Positions 1 through 9,036 are shown, counted from the first letter of the stretch. The stretch: DNA of 64,000 nucleotides from Pseudomonas fluorescens (GCF_902497625.1 NZ_CABVGX010000017.1:44428-108427); one strand, 5' to 3'. Notes: a model not told the origin generated them from the sequence alone. Translations and numbers: made by a program.

Positions 1-165
1 GTACCAATACAGAGCCTTGCGTTCCTCTGATGAGTTGGGACTCTGCTCCGGGCTGGCACCAGGTACTCCGCTCAGGCGTTGATGTGCGAACCAGTAACCA
101 CCGGCAATACCGAATGCCAGCGAGACGCCTACCAACAATGCCCCGTTCCATTTTTTTAGGATCAT
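1..165 (-). CDS. RND metal-efflux periplasmic adaptor, CusB-like (5' part only)
   Basis: Only the first 55 codons are present, and the gene runs off the left edge. The start reads MILKKWNGALLVGV and continues as an uncleaved-anchor-like hydrophobic segment. A short linker leads to RKALYWY, which resembles the beginning of the heavy-metal-binding domain (LYWYDPM type) found at the N-terminus of CusB-type adaptors. Its ATG overlaps the stop of the upstream channel gene by 4 nt (ATGA), so the two are translationally coupled in one leftward operon. The adaptor should link an inner-membrane RND pump (expected just outside the window) to the outer-membrane channel for Cu(I)/Ag(I) or another metal. 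The metal cannot be decided from 55 residues, and a CzcB-type adaptor is the alternative. Confidence 0.8.
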   Translation of the reverse strand, partial: MILKKWNGALLVGVSLAFGIAGGYWFAHQRLSGVPGASPEQSPNSSEERKALYWY

Positions 166-1418
166 TGGCTGGCCTCCCCATAAGCGAAGTACAGACGCGC
201 ACTGGTCAGCGCTCGCTGCTCTTCTACGTCGATCTGTTTGAGGCGGGCTTCGATGAGTTCACGTCGGGCGGCAACCACCGCGTTTAAATTGCCCTTGCCT
301 GCCCGGTAACTGGCCATGCTGAGTTCGACCTTTTCCTTGGCCAGCGGCACCAGGCTGTCCTGATTTCTACGCACGGCACGATCCAGACGCTCATAGTCAG
401 CCAGTTCATTTTCCAGCTGCTGGGTGTGCTCGCGTGACAGCGCTTCGCGCTCGGCCTCCAATTGGTTGAGTTCAGCCTGCTTAGCCGCAATCCTGGGGTT
501 TTGGCGAGAGTCGGGAAATAGCGGTAAATCCCAGGAAAGTTGAACGCTGACCATGTCGCCGAACTGACGGTCACGATGCTGATAATCAAGCTCCCAACTC
601 CAGTCCGACTGCTTTTCCGCTTCGGCTTCACGAACTTTGGCTTGCGCTTCGCGGGTCATCGGCGCAAACGCTGCCAACTCGGGGTGGTGTTGCAGCTTAT
701 GAGAGTAACTTGAGGTGTCGACGGGCCATTCAGGCAAGCTGCCTACAGGCTTGTCGTTGGCGGCGGAGCCAATCCAGCGTTTGAGGGCCGCACGAGCCTG
801 CGCTCTCTGGAGAATCAGATCGTCCTGCTGCTCCGCCAGTTGAGCTGCTTCCTGCTTGGGTGTCACCGCATCGGCGGGTTGAGCGCGGCCACCGGCAATT
901 TGAGCCCGGACGGTATCGCTCAGCAGGCGGTTTTCTTTGTAGAAGTCCTGGAACAACACATCTTTGCGCTCAACCGAGTAGCTGCTGATCCAGGCCAACG
1001 CCGTGGACTGGCGCACTTTCAGACGTTCGACTCGACGCTCCGCAGAGGCACGATCAATAGCTGCATCGGCGACTTCGATACGCGCTTTGCGCTTGTCGCT
1101 ATTGGGCATCTCCTGCCTGACCCCGACCATCTGCATGGTCATGAAGTCCTGGTTGATACTCCAACGATCCGGGCCGCCAATGGGGTAGTTCTGCACGCCC
1201 ACCAAGAGTTTGGGATCAGGTAATTCACCAGCAGGGATGGCTGCACTGTTGGCAGCCTGAATTTTCGCGTCTTGTGCGGTCAGCGACGGCGCATTGTTTT
1301 CTGCCAGCCGCAACGCTTCATCGAGCGTCAATGCGGCAGCGAAACTCGGCAACGCCAGCACGCTTGCCGCTAGCCCGGCCACGAGAGACCAGCCTGTGCA
1401 ATTGCACTTGGAGTTCAT
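162..1418 (-). CDS. TolC-family outer-membrane channel of an RND metal efflux system (CusC/CzcC-like)
   Basis: A 418-residue protein with an N-terminal signal peptide (hydrophobic stretch SLVAGLAASVLALPSFAAA), then TLDEALRLAENNAP, the usual opening of an outer-membrane efflux (TolC) repeat. Long Ala/Glu/Gln-rich coiled-coil helices follow, with a second copy of the repeat in the C-terminal half. No lipobox Cys is seen, unlike classical CusC. I chose the ATG at 1418 because AGGA lies about 9 nt upstream; the reading frame itself extends further. The gene sits between a Met/Cys-rich periplasmic protein (upstream) and a CusB-like adaptor (4-nt overlap), so it is the outer-membrane exit duct of a metal efflux pump. 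Family assignment is secure; the exact metal is inferred. Confidence 0.9.
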   Translation of the reverse strand: MNSKCNCTGWSLVAGLAASVLALPSFAAALTLDEALRLAENNAPSLTAQDAKIQAANSAAIPAGELPDPKLLVGVQNYPIGGPDRWSINQDFMTMQMVGVRQEMPNSDKRKARIEVADAAIDRASAERRVERLKVRQSTALAWISSYSVERKDVLFQDFYKENRLLSDTVRAQIAGGRAQPADAVTPKQEAAQLAEQQDDLILQRAQARAALKRWIGSAANDKPVGSLPEWPVDTSSYSHKLQHHPELAAFAPMTREAQAKVREAEAEKQSDWSWELDYQHRDRQFGDMVSVQLSWDLPLFPDSRQNPRIAAKQAELNQLEAEREALSREHTQQLENELADYERLDRAVRRNQDSLVPLAKEKVELSMASYRAGKGNLNAVVAARRELIEARLKQIDVEEQRALTSARLYFAYGEASQ

Positions 1419-1516
1419 GTTTACGATTCCTGTAATCATCCACTGCACGCGTCAAAAGACATGCGCGCAGCTAGTCCATCCGCTAATGCGGAATGAGGCT
1501 CAATGTTGGACAGGAA

Positions 1517-1858
1517 TCAAACGCGAGGCGGTCGCCATACCCCGGATGGGGTTTGTACGGGCAGGGAATCGCTGAAGAAGGAAACCACTACGGGGCTGAA
1601 TACGGTTACAGGAGGCTTGAGGATCGAAACTTGCAGCATGCCGCCCGTCTTGCATTCCTGGCCCGGCTTGCAGGGTTTGCCATGCTCCGTCGGGCTTTTC
1701 ATGTCGTTACAGCAGTCCATTCCCATGTCGTCCATCATCGCCATGCCCATCGTCTTCATTGGGCAAGGTTCTGTTGGCGCCTGAACACCCGCCATCCCGC
1801 TAAGGGGAAGCGCCAGGCTAATCACGAAAATGAGGCAAAACCGCAGGTAGCGTTTCAT
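1517..1858 (-). CDS. small exported Met/Cys-rich protein heading the metal-efflux operon
   Basis: A 113-residue protein with a clear signal peptide (RFCLIFVISLALPLSGMAG). The mature N-terminal half is rich in Met, Cys and Asp: CPMKTMGMAMMDDMGMDCC, followed by KPCKPGQEC. Such Met/Cys clusters bind Cu(I)/Ag(I) in periplasmic metal proteins. The C-terminal third is Val/Ser/Pro-rich with no recognised domain. It is the first gene of the leftward cus-like operon, about 100 nt before the TolC-type channel. Comparable small proteins precede RND copper pumps in other pseudomonads. A metallochaperone or metal-sensing role is inferred from composition and position only. No strong Shine-Dalgarno sequence is visible before the ATG. 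Confidence 0.75.
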   Translation of the reverse strand: MKRYLRFCLIFVISLALPLSGMAGVQAPTEPCPMKTMGMAMMDDMGMDCCNDMKSPTEHGKPCKPGQECKTGGMLQVSILKPPVTVFSPVVVSFFSDSLPVQTPSGVWRPPRV

Positions 1859-2284
1859 AGTGATGGAGTGTAGCCGCCCGAAACGGCGCTAACAATGAAT
1901 GGAGCACATACCTCAAGCTTCCGAAAGACAGCTTTCCGAAAAGCGCCGAACACGCGTGATATAACGGTTTCAGTATTAAGCCAACATTACCTTGCCAGCC
2001 AGCTGCCTGACGTCGCGCAGCCAATGTTCGGGATTACAAGAACCCTTGCGGAGGCTTTTTTTGTACTTGATCTGGGCTTCTCAGAGTTTGCTCACCAAGG
2101 CTTCGCCCGATTTCGGTCTTGCTCCTCGCTTAGCGAGATTTCGGCTGACGGATTTCTGCTCGACGCCCAGAGCGCGACGGCGCAATTGGGGTTCGAGCAC
2201 GGTGGCCTCACATCTCGAATAGGCTAGTGGTCAAAATGGGTTTAAAACAGCTAACGTTCGATTTTCAATTCAGGGACGACCTAC
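1859..2284. other. intergenic region between cus-like operon and arsN1; no supported gene
   Basis: It holds the promoter side of the leftward metal-efflux operon and the 5' side of arsN1. Short open frames on both strands (for example 1895-2227 on +) have no recognisable domain, no ribosome-binding site and unconvincing composition. On the minus strand at about 2025-2225 there is an interrupted reading with a Lys-rich segment (YKKSLRKGS) that could be a remnant of a decayed gene, but I could not assign it. Confidence 0.4.
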
Positions 2285-2842
2285 ATGGCTTTGAAAATCC
2301 GTACGGCGGCAGTAGCAGATGCAGAAGCCATCCAGCGCATTTATGCCCCCATAGTTTCGAACACGGCGATCTCATTCGAAGAAACCCCGCCAAGCGTTGA
2401 GGAGATTGCTCAGCGGATAGCGACGACACTTCAGACATATCCCTACCTTGTGGCTGAAGAAGGTGGTGAGATCAAGGGATATGCATACGCAAGCCAGCAT
2501 CGTGCACGTGCAGCCTACCGATGGGCTGTTGACGTGACGGTGTACATAGCTGAATCAGCTCGCCGCCAGGGTGTTGGCCGCGAACTCTACGAGACTCTAC
2601 TTCCAATACTTGAGAAACAGCGGTTTCGCGCCGCTTACGCTGGAATTGCACAGCCCAATGAAGGCAGCGTGGGCCTGCACGAGTCGCTAGGATTCACCCA
2701 TATAGGGACGTATCCAGAGGTAGGCTTCAAGCTTGGGAAATGGCACGACGTCGGCTATTGGCGGCTCGGGCTGTGCCAGGCAACCCCTCCACTGGAACCT
2801 ATTCTCTTCCCCCAGGTTGAAATCAAGCCAGTGATGGGGTGA
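2285..2842 (+). CDS. arsN1: GNAT N-acetyltransferase, PAT/ArsN1 type
   Basis: A 185-residue GNAT enzyme of the phosphinothricin acetyltransferase family. It opens with IRTAAVADAEAIQRIYAPIV, carries the VTVYIAESARRQGVGREL acetyl-CoA loop (RRQGVG), and ends with the family-typical LGFTHIGTYPEVGFKLGKWHDV segment (broken here by position rather than by sequence). Family members acetylate the amino group of glutamate analogues, either phosphinothricin or, in ars operons, the antibiotic arsinothricin (ArsN1). The arsenic-locus context favours arsinothricin, but the sequence alone cannot separate the substrates. It is transcribed rightward and its end overlaps the end of the convergent MFS gene by 20 nt. 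The final 25 residues extend beyond the usual PAT C-terminus. Confidence 0.85.
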   Translation: MALKIRTAAVADAEAIQRIYAPIVSNTAISFEETPPSVEEIAQRIATTLQTYPYLVAEEGGEIKGYAYASQHRARAAYRWAVDVTVYIAESARRQGVGRELYETLLPILEKQRFRAAYAGIAQPNEGSVGLHESLGFTHIGTYPEVGFKLGKWHDVGYWRLGLCQATPPLEPILFPQVEIKPVMG

Positions 2843-4010
2843 AGGCTCGTAGTTTGGTGAATGCGACTAAAGCGCCGATGCCCAATATCCCGGCCATGAT
2901 CCAAATTAGCCAGTTTGGGCCAAGCTGCACCAGGATGTATGCGCATGCCATGGGCGCTACCGCTTGTGCAACCAACACTGGGCGAGCGATCAGGCCAAGG
3001 TGGATGCCTAGGTTGGTGCTGCCCAACAGTGTAAGTGGGACTGTTCCTCTGGCGATGGTCATGATCCCATTTCCACCGCCGAAGGTAATCACTGCGATAA
3101 GGGACACCATCACCATCCCCGGCCCCAAGGCCAAGAGTCCGACGATGCAAGCCAGAATCCCTAGCCTTGCTATCCATACCGGATGAGCGCTGCGGCCAAA
3201 CGCATATTCCAAAAGTCGAGCGACAACTTGAGACGGCCCCATCAGCGCTCCGAGTGTTACTGCCATGGCGGCGGAAATTTCATGGCTACGCAGGAGCGCT
3301 ATTAGATTGACCGCCAAAGCTGACATCACGAACGCATGTAATGTGAACAGCAAGGCGATCCACGCCAAGCGTGGATCAGCAGGCGCGTACGATGCATTGG
3401 CGATCTTAGCGGACTCAGTTGCTCGCGGCGTAGGCAATGGAACCGTTAGCAGGTGAAGGGGCAAACCTACAGCAAGATGGATTAAGGCGAGCACCCTGCA
3501 GGTGGTTTGCCATCCATGGCTCGCATCCATCGACGCCAGGAAAGGCCAAGCGACCGTGCTTGCGAAGCCCGCTATGAGTGTCAGTCCGGTCATCGAGCCT
3601 CTCGCCCTTGCCCCCATCAGTCGGCCCAATGTCGCGAATCCAGCGTCATACAGGCCTGCGGCCATGCCCAAACCCAAAACTGTCCATGCGATGTAGTAGA
3701 CGAACAGCCCTGATGCGAAAGACATGGTGATTAAACCAAGGGCCAGCAGAAGCGAACTGCTGGCGAGCACCCATTTTCCGCCATGCTTATCAATAGTCCT
3801 GCCGACTACAGGTGCGCATATTCCAGCGACAAGCAGAGACCACGATAAGGCGCCCACTACAGCGGGAACGGATGTATTTAGTGAGTGCGAAACGGGTTCA
3901 GCTAGAACTGCCGGCAGATAAAACGTGGAGCCCCACGCAAGAATTTGGTTACAACCCATTGAGCCAATCAGGGTCGCATGCTGCCTTGTCGTCGGGGCTG
4001 CGGTAGACAT
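2823..4010 (-). CDS. MFS transporter of the arsenic operon
   Basis: A 395-residue major facilitator protein with about twelve hydrophobic segments. The loop VVGRTIDKHGGKWVL corresponds to the MFS signature between TM2 and TM3 (G-x-x-x-D-x-x-G). It is the last gene of the ars operon, and its ATG shares one base with the stop of arsO (TGATG), so co-translation with the flavin monooxygenase is likely. The tight arsO-MFS pairing suggests export of the monooxygenase product or of an organoarsenical, but no substrate can be read from the sequence. It is neither an ArsB-type nor an ArsP-type permease. ArsJ and ArsK are the known MFS alternatives in ars loci, and I cannot confirm either. Confidence 0.85.
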   Translation of the reverse strand: MSTAAPTTRQHATLIGSMGCNQILAWGSTFYLPAVLAEPVSHSLNTSVPAVVGALSWSLLVAGICAPVVGRTIDKHGGKWVLASSSLLLALGLITMSFASGLFVYYIAWTVLGLGMAAGLYDAGFATLGRLMGARARGSMTGLTLIAGFASTVAWPFLASMDASHGWQTTCRVLALIHLAVGLPLHLLTVPLPTPRATESAKIANASYAPADPRLAWIALLFTLHAFVMSALAVNLIALLRSHEISAAMAVTLGALMGPSQVVARLLEYAFGRSAHPVWIARLGILACIVGLLALGPGMVMVSLIAVITFGGGNGIMTIARGTVPLTLLGSTNLGIHLGLIARPVLVAQAVAPMACAYILVQLGPNWLIWIMAGILGIGALVAFTKLRAFTPSLA

Positions 4011-5083
4011 CAGTCCAACTCAGCGAGATAGCTTTGCACTTGCTTGACTACATCTCGAGCGGTGCGGGTTACTCCGATCAATGTCGCGGAGGCGAGCCCC
4101 GTCCAATCGCCGTAACCTACTAGCCACAGATTGGGTGAAGCAACACTCCGGTTTTCGTCCACAGCCACTTTGCCATCCTGGCCTACAATGCCCAGGTTGT
4201 TTAGGTGGTCGAGCGCTGGAGAAAACCCAGTGCACCAGATGACGACATCCACCGCTGTTTCGTCTCCTGATGACCAAACAACGCCTGTTGAAGTGAAGTG
4301 CGTGAATGGCCGTACTGCGCTCAATACACCGCGTTCACGAGCGTCCTTCACCGATGGCACCATTACGATATCGCCCAGCCCCCCAGCGGGTTGTTCAGGC
4401 TCCACACCTTCCTGTTGCGCCTTCAATCGAGCAGTAGCTCGTTCGAACAGGACGCGCCCATCAACCTCATCAGGTAGAAACTTTGGGGCCTCTTGAGTTA
4501 CCCAGGTTGCCTGAGTCACTTTAGAAACCTCGGCGTAAATCTGGGCTCCCGAGTTGCCACCACCCACGACAAGGACGGTTTTCCCCTCAAACTCATTCGG
4601 CCCAACGTAATGAGCGGAATGAAGCTGCTGCCCTACGAACAACTCCTGTCCGGCATAGCTCGGTGTAAATGGGCGGCTCCAGGTGCCTGTTGCACTGATA
4701 ACCGCCTTGGCATCCCAGTTTCTATCCCCGGAGACAACCCGTAATCCTTCTTCGATTTTTTCGACACGGGTCACCCTGGTGGATCGGATGATGGGGAAGT
4801 CATATCGACGCTCGTACAGAGTCAGATAGTCGATAACATCATCACGGTGAGGCGTTTCTTCTGATACGGCAGGCATCGGCCAGCCCGCAATCGAGCTCCA
4901 TGCCGATGGAGAGAAGAGTCGCAGCGAGTCCCAGCCATGCCGCCAGGCTCCTCCTGGTGCCGACTCCGCATCGAGCAGCACATAAGACAAGCCTGACCGC
5001 TTCAAAAAATAGGCGACTGTCAGCGCGGATTGACCACCGCCAATGACCACAACATCAATTTTCGAATTCTGACTCACCAGCAT
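4010..5083 (-). CDS. arsO: ArsO-type flavin-containing monooxygenase
   Basis: A 357-residue flavoprotein with two Rossmann nucleotide-binding motifs: FAD site [18 protein letters not shown] near residue 10, and NAD(P)H site [10 protein letters not shown] near residue 170. A late ATG-type motif (VIWCTGFSP) is present, as in flavin-containing monooxygenases. In ars operons this family is called ArsO. An NAD(P)H-dependent oxidation of arsenicals has been proposed for it, but the substrate is not well established. The gene lies between arsC and the MFS pump gene in the leftward operon and is fused by a 1-nt stop/start overlap to the pump. A putative thiol or amine monooxygenase is the generic alternative. 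Confidence 0.85.
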   Translation of the reverse strand: MLVSQNSKIDVVVIGGGQSALTVAYFLKRSGLSYVLLDAESAPGGAWRHGWDSLRLFSPSAWSSIAGWPMPAVSEETPHRDDVIDYLTLYERRYDFPIIRSTRVTRVEKIEEGLRVVSGDRNWDAKAVISATGTWSRPFTPSYAGQELFVGQQLHSAHYVGPNEFEGKTVLVVGGGNSGAQIYAEVSKVTQATWVTQEAPKFLPDEVDGRVLFERATARLKAQQEGVEPEQPAGGLGDIVMVPSVKDARERGVLSAVRPFTHFTSTGVVWSSGDETAVDVVIWCTGFSPALDHLNNLGIVGQDGKVAVDENRSVASPNLWLVGYGDWTGLASATLIGVTRTARDVVKQVQSYLAELD

Positions 5084-5120
5084 CCTCCAGGCTCAATCGC
5101 GGCACCTCACTGTCGTCGTA

Positions 5121-5543
5121 TCAGACTCTGCGACCGTGCTCATCAATGACCACTTGGCCGTCCTCTTTGACGAAACTCCCACGCTGCTCTTGCGGTAACA
5201 AATCGAGCACAGCTTCTGACGGACGACACAAACGCGTCCCCAAAGGCGTCACGACGATGGGGCGATTGATCAGGATAGGGTGAGCCATCATGGCATCGAT
5301 GAGCTGTTCGTTCGCCAGCGATGCATCGCCCAATCCCAGCTCTTCGTACGGTGTGCCTTTGATACGCAAAAGAGCCCGCACCCCGATACCCATATCCTCA
5401 ATGAGTCTGACAAGTGTGGTGCGATCAGGCGGGTTCTTCAGGTACTCGATAACCGTCGGTTCTTCCCCGCTGTTACGGATCAACTCCAAGGTGTTGCGAG
5501 AGGTGCCGCATTCGGGGTTGTGGTAAATCGTGATCTGGCTCAT
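5121..5543 (-). CDS. arsC: arsenate reductase, glutaredoxin-dependent (ArsC)
   Basis: A 140-residue protein of the R773/E. coli ArsC family. It has Cys12 in the HNPECGTSRN active-site loop, the later conserved arginines (NRPIVVTPLGTRLCRP) and the family length (about 140). The enzyme reduces As(V) to As(III) in the cytoplasm using glutathione and glutaredoxin; the product is then exported by ArsB encoded upstream in the same operon. The gene lies 20 nt after arsH. It is one of three arsenate-reductase-like genes here, and the only one using the ArsC/Spx-like thioredoxin fold rather than the phosphatase fold. Confidence 0.95.
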   Translation of the reverse strand: MSQITIYHNPECGTSRNTLELIRNSGEEPTVIEYLKNPPDRTTLVRLIEDMGIGVRALLRIKGTPYEELGLGDASLANEQLIDAMMAHPILINRPIVVTPLGTRLCRPSEAVLDLLPQEQRGSFVKEDGQVVIDEHGRRV

Positions 5544-5563
5544 ATCGCTTCCTCGTGCTGACG

Positions 5564-6277
5564 TTAGATGGAGCGCTGGTTGACGCGCTTGGAAAGCTCT
5601 TCGGCGGACTCTTTACGCTCGGAGTACCGATCAACCAAATAATCCTGGCGATCCCGCAACAGCAGCGTGAACTTCATCAACTCCTCCATCACGTCCACCA
5701 GTCGGTCGTAGTACGAGGACGGTTTCATACGGCCTGCTTCATCGAACTCGGTGAACGCCTTGGCCACGGAAGACTGGTTAGGGATGGTAAACATCCGCAT
5801 CCACCGTCCAAGTACCCGCAGTTGGTTAACCACGTTGAAGGATTGGGAGCCGCCACAGACCTGCATCACAGCAAGGGTTTTGCCTTGCGTAGGTCGTACA
5901 GCGCCAATCGCCAGCGGAACCCAGTCAATTTGGGCTTTGAATACTGCACTCATGGAGCCGTGACGCTCAGGGGAGCACCACACCTGTCCCTCAGACCATT
6001 GCATCAGCTCGCGCAGCTCAGCGACCTTGGGATGTGTATCGGGAGCGTCATCCGGAAGCGGCAGACCCGATGGGTCAAAGATCTTGGTTTCAGCACCAAA
6101 CTCATTCAGCAGGCGTGCCGCCTCTTGCGTGACTAACCGGCTGAAAGAGCGCTCTCGCGTCGATCCGTACAAAAGCAGAATTCGAGGCTTATGGAGTGAC
6201 GGTGTACGCGGCTCCAGTTGCTCCAACGACGGAATGTCGATCAGGTCGGTGTGTACGTTCGGCAATGTATCTTGCAT
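5564..6277 (-). CDS. arsH: ArsH NADPH-dependent FMN reductase
   Basis: A flavodoxin-fold NADPH:FMN oxidoreductase of 237 residues. Visible marks are [19 protein letters not shown] (phosphate-binding loop of FMN) and [18 protein letters not shown] (conserved ArsH block). ArsH oxidises trivalent methyl- and aromatic arsenicals to the less toxic pentavalent forms and may serve as a quinone or azo reductase. The reading frame opens at a GTG (6292), but the ATG at 6277 has a strong GGTAGGAG about 6 nt upstream and gives the usual family length, so I take it as the start. It lies mid-operon between the thioredoxin-type and glutaredoxin-type arsC genes. Confidence 0.95.
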   Translation of the reverse strand: MQDTLPNVHTDLIDIPSLEQLEPRTPSLHKPRILLLYGSTRERSFSRLVTQEAARLLNEFGAETKIFDPSGLPLPDDAPDTHPKVAELRELMQWSEGQVWCSPERHGSMSAVFKAQIDWVPLAIGAVRPTQGKTLAVMQVCGGSQSFNVVNQLRVLGRWMRMFTIPNQSSVAKAFTEFDEAGRMKPSSYYDRLVDVMEELMKFTLLLRDRQDYLVDRYSERKESAEELSKRVNQRSI

Positions 6278-6324
6278 ATAAACTCCTACCACGGCGCCGG
6301 CTAGGACGCCGCCTCGGTTGATCT

Positions 6325-6795
6325 TTAAAGCGAACCGATGCGGTTCAGTTCAGCTTTCAGTTGGTCAGGGCTCATGGTCTTGAGCGGCAGTGCAAGAAAC
6401 GCACTCACGCGTTCGTGAATTTTGGCCAGTGTGGCTTCAAACGCTGCGGTGATCTCGGCTTCCGACCCGCTAGCCTCAGACGGGTCGGCCAGCCCCCAAT
6501 GCGCCTTCAAAGCTGGCCCAAAGAAGATTGGGCATGCTTCACCCGCTGCGCGGTCGCAGACAGTGATCACGATGTCTGGAGGCGAGCCCTCAAAAGCATC
6601 CGAAGCCTTGCTGCTCAAGCCCACCGTGGAAATACCCGCCGCCTCCAGCGTTTGCAATGCCCGTTGATTCACCCGGCCACTGGGAAAGCTTCCTGAACTG
6701 ACGGCTTCTACACCCTTGGGCGCCAAGTGGTTGAAAAGCGCCTCGGACAGAATGCTGCGGCAGCTGTTGTGGGTGCACATGAACAAGACTTTCAT
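6325..6795 (-). CDS. arsC: arsenate reductase, thioredoxin-dependent LMW-PTP type (ArsC)
   Basis: A 156-residue protein with the low-molecular-weight phosphatase loop CX5R (Cys7-THNSC-Arg13) at the N-terminus. Two further cysteines (Cys80 in TVCDR and Cys88 in EACPI) match the redox cysteines of thioredoxin-coupled arsenate reductases such as pI258 ArsC. The general acid Asp lies in LADPSEA. It should reduce arsenate via a Cys7-Cys80-Cys88 disulfide cascade. The gene lies 17 nt after arsB in the leftward ars operon. The C-terminal extension of about 20 residues beyond the pI258 length is common in proteobacterial members. Confidence 0.93.
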   Translation of the reverse strand: MKVLFMCTHNSCRSILSEALFNHLAPKGVEAVSSGSFPSGRVNQRALQTLEAAGISTVGLSSKASDAFEGSPPDIVITVCDRAAGEACPIFFGPALKAHWGLADPSEASGSEAEITAAFEATLAKIHERVSAFLALPLKTMSPDQLKAELNRIGSL

Positions 6796-6811
6796 CAGAC
6801 GATTCCTTGAT

Positions 6812-8095
6812 TCAGAAACTGAGGCGCAGTGCCAGGGCGGACAATGTGGCGACGAGGATGGGCACGGTCAGCACGATCCCGGTCTTGAAGTAGTAACCCC
6901 AACTGATCGTTATGTTTTTCCGGGCTAGCACGTGCAGCCACAGCAGAGTGGCTAAGCTCCCAATTGGGGTGATCTTCGGGCCCAGGTCACAGCCGATGAT
7001 GTTGGCGTAAACCATCGCTTGCTGGACTACACCATCGACTTCGGCGGCATGAATGGATAAGGCGCCTACCAGAACGGTGGGCATGTTGTTCATGATCGAT
7101 GACAGCAACGCTGTTAGCAGCCCTGTACCTAGGGACGCGCCCCAAACGCCGTAACCGGCGAACACGTTCAGGATTTGCGCGATGTGGTCGGTCAGGCCGG
7201 CGTTCTTCAGGCCATAAACAACCAGGTACATACCCAAAGAAAAAATCACCACCTGCCATGGCGCCTCTTTGAGCACCTTGCTTGTGTTGATGGCGTGACC
7301 ACGAGCCGCGATGACGTAAAGAATGAATGCACAGATCGCTGCAATGGCGCTGATTGGCACCCCCAATGGCTCAATGACAAAGAAGCCGATCAGTAGTAGT
7401 GCCAACACCCACCAGCCGGCTACAAAAGTGGCCCGGTCGTGGATTGCTTCGTCCGGATTGTCCAGTTGGTTGAGGTCATAGATCTTTGGTAAATCTTTGC
7501 GGAAAAACCACAGCAGCATGGCTAACGTCGCCGCCACGCTGACGATGTTTACCGGCACCATGATCGAGGCATATTCGTTGAAGCCGATATCGAAGTAGTC
7601 GGCAGAGACGATGTTGACCAGGTTGGAAACCACCAGCGGTAAGCTCGCCGTATCCGCGATAAAACCGGCTGCCATGACGAATGCCAACGTAGCAGCAGGA
7701 GAAAAACGCAACGCCAGCAACATCGCGATCACAATGGGTGTGAGGATCAATGCTGCTCCGTCATTGGCGAACAGGGCCGACACAGCTGCGCCCAGCAGGA
7801 CGATAAATGCGAACAGCTTGCGGGTGCTCCCGCCTCCCCATCGGGCCACATGCAGCGCAGGCCACTTGAAAAAACCTGCCTCATCAAGCAGCAGACTAAT
7901 GATGATGACCGCGATGAAAGTCCCAGTGGCATTCCAGACAATGCGCCAAACCTCTGGTATGTCGGCAAGGGTAACGACACCTGCCAGCAACGCCACGATG
8001 GCACCGAACATCGCACTCCAGCCAACCCCAAGCCCCTTGGGCTGCCAGATGACAAGGACGATGGTGGCGATAAAGATCAATATGGCAATCAGCAT
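6812..8095 (-). CDS. arsB: arsenite efflux permease ArsB
   Basis: A 427-residue inner-membrane protein with about twelve hydrophobic segments and the ArsB/NhaD-family blocks [18 protein letters not shown] and [16 protein letters not shown]. It exports As(OH)3/Sb(OH)3 from the cytoplasm, either alone as a H+ antiporter or with an ArsA ATPase. No arsA is present, so the stand-alone mode is expected. It follows arsR by 24 nt. The length and the conserved Asn-Asp and Asn-Asn-Met-Pro elements agree with the Ser/R773 ArsB branch rather than Acr3. Confidence 0.96.
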   Translation of the reverse strand: MLIAILIFIATIVLVIWQPKGLGVGWSAMFGAIVALLAGVVTLADIPEVWRIVWNATGTFIAVIIISLLLDEAGFFKWPALHVARWGGGSTRKLFAFIVLLGAAVSALFANDGAALILTPIVIAMLLALRFSPAATLAFVMAAGFIADTASLPLVVSNLVNIVSADYFDIGFNEYASIMVPVNIVSVAATLAMLLWFFRKDLPKIYDLNQLDNPDEAIHDRATFVAGWWVLALLLIGFFVIEPLGVPISAIAAICAFILYVIAARGHAINTSKVLKEAPWQVVIFSLGMYLVVYGLKNAGLTDHIAQILNVFAGYGVWGASLGTGLLTALLSSIMNNMPTVLVGALSIHAAEVDGVVQQAMVYANIIGCDLGPKITPIGSLATLLWLHVLARKNITISWGYYFKTGIVLTVPILVATLSALALRLSF

Positions 8096-8119
8096 TTCAT
8101 TAATCCGGTTGGGCGTGAA

Positions 8120-8476
8120 TCAGCTACACACGGCTTGGTTGATCGGACGGTCGTTCATGCCGCAGAGGCGCTTAGCCTCGGTTTCCAGCCATTGCTGATT
8201 GGCGTCTACCACTTCCTTCAAAACTGCAGTCACCCACGCGGGCAAATCAGGATTCAGTCGGTAGTACACCCATTGGCCTTGGCGACGATCCAACAACAAA
8301 CCGGCAGAGCGCAGCAGCGCCAAATGACGAGAAATCTTCGGCTGACTCAGGTCGAGTGCTGCAGTTAGCTCGCATACACACAGCTCACCTTCACTCACGA
8401 CAAGCAGCGAAATTTTTGCTCGGGTGTCATCCGCCAGGCACTTGAATAAGGTGGTGGGGTTCAAGGGTTCTGTCAT
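8120..8476 (-). CDS. arsR: ArsR arsenic-responsive repressor
   Basis: A 118-residue winged-helix ArsR/SmtB repressor. The recognition helix region reads LSQPKISRHLALLRSAGLL, followed by the wing RRQGQWVYYRLNP. The inducer site is Cys33 and Cys35 in ELCVCELTAAL. The third cysteine of the R773 site (CxCxxC) is replaced by Thr38, so As(III) would be bound by two thiolates plus another ligand. Its start codon overlaps the stop of the upstream phosphatase-like gene (ATGA), so it is the second gene of the operon it should repress. The inverted-repeat operator sits over the promoter at 8922-8960. Confidence 0.95.
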   Translation of the reverse strand: MTEPLNPTTLFKCLADDTRAKISLLVVSEGELCVCELTAALDLSQPKISRHLALLRSAGLLLDRRQGQWVYYRLNPDLPAWVTAVLKEVVDANQQWLETEAKRLCGMNDRPINQAVCS

Positions 8477-8895
8477 AGATCCTCCAGGTGTTTGGTCTTG
8501 ACCAAAACGAAGAGCTTGATGCGCTCGTGGATGTCGTGGAGCGTGTGGCGAAATGCGCCAGGATCATCGCTGGTTACTGGGTCAGGAAAATCCCAGGCAA
8601 TGACTTCACCTGCGTTGGGCATTGGTAGGCACTCGCTTGCGGATTTATCACAAAGAGTGATTACGTAATCGAATCGATCAGCTTGAAACTCGCTGATGGA
8701 CTTGCTGCGCAGGCCCGTTGCATCGACTCCAACCGCCTCCAATGCTTGAGTCGTGCGCAGATCAACCTCAGACGGTTCAGATCCTGCGCTGAAGGCCTCG
8801 AAGCGCGGGTCGGTGTGCCGCAGCAAAGCCTCTGCAAGCAGAGAGCGGGCTGAGTTGGCAACGCACACGAAAAGCACTTTGATAGCAGGGCTCAT
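8473..8895 (-). CDS. LMW-PTP-type arsenate reductase, first gene of the ars operon
   Basis: A 140-residue member of the low-molecular-weight protein tyrosine phosphatase / arsenate reductase family. It has Cys11-VANSA-Arg17 (CX5R loop) and further cysteines Cys82 (ITLCDK) and Cys89 (ASECLP) at the positions of the pI258 ArsC redox triad. An acidic WDFPDP motif supplies the general acid Asp. The frame stays open far upstream to 9324, but that extension runs through the promoter and the divergent arsN2 gene, so the ATG at 8895 is the only sensible start. It is the promoter-proximal ars gene and overlaps arsR by 4 nt. It differs clearly from the other phosphatase-fold arsC, suggesting separate acquisition rather than recent duplication. 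Confidence 0.88.
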   Translation of the reverse strand: MSPAIKVLFVCVANSARSLLAEALLRHTDPRFEAFSAGSEPSEVDLRTTQALEAVGVDATGLRSKSISEFQADRFDYVITLCDKSASECLPMPNAGEVIAWDFPDPVTSDDPGAFRHTLHDIHERIKLFVLVKTKHLEDL

Positions 8896-8921
8896 GGTGG
8901 AACTCGATGCATATGGAAAAT

Positions 8922-8960
8922 CGAATATACGCTTTGGCGAATATTCGGTAAAGCGAATAT
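8922..8960 (-). promoter_or_regulatory. ars operon promoter with ArsR-type operator
   Basis: On the minus strand a -35 TTTACC (8952-8947) and a -10 TATATT (8929-8924) are separated by exactly 17 nt, 28 nt before the first ars start codon. Over them lies an inverted repeat ATATTCG-N6-CGAATAT (8941-8960). The heptamer CGAATAT occurs three times on the plus strand at 16-nt steps (8922, 8938, 8954), with an extra CGAATATTCG palindrome at 8938-8947. The overlap of operator and promoter fits repression by ArsR. The divergent arsN2 gene begins 77 nt away and may share the operator. Confidence 0.75.
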
Positions 8961-9036
8961 GATGTCTGCTGTTTCGGCATGTGCCCTTACGCTCCATGCG
9001 TATCGGCATAACGGAGATGAGAGGATGGAGGGGGAT

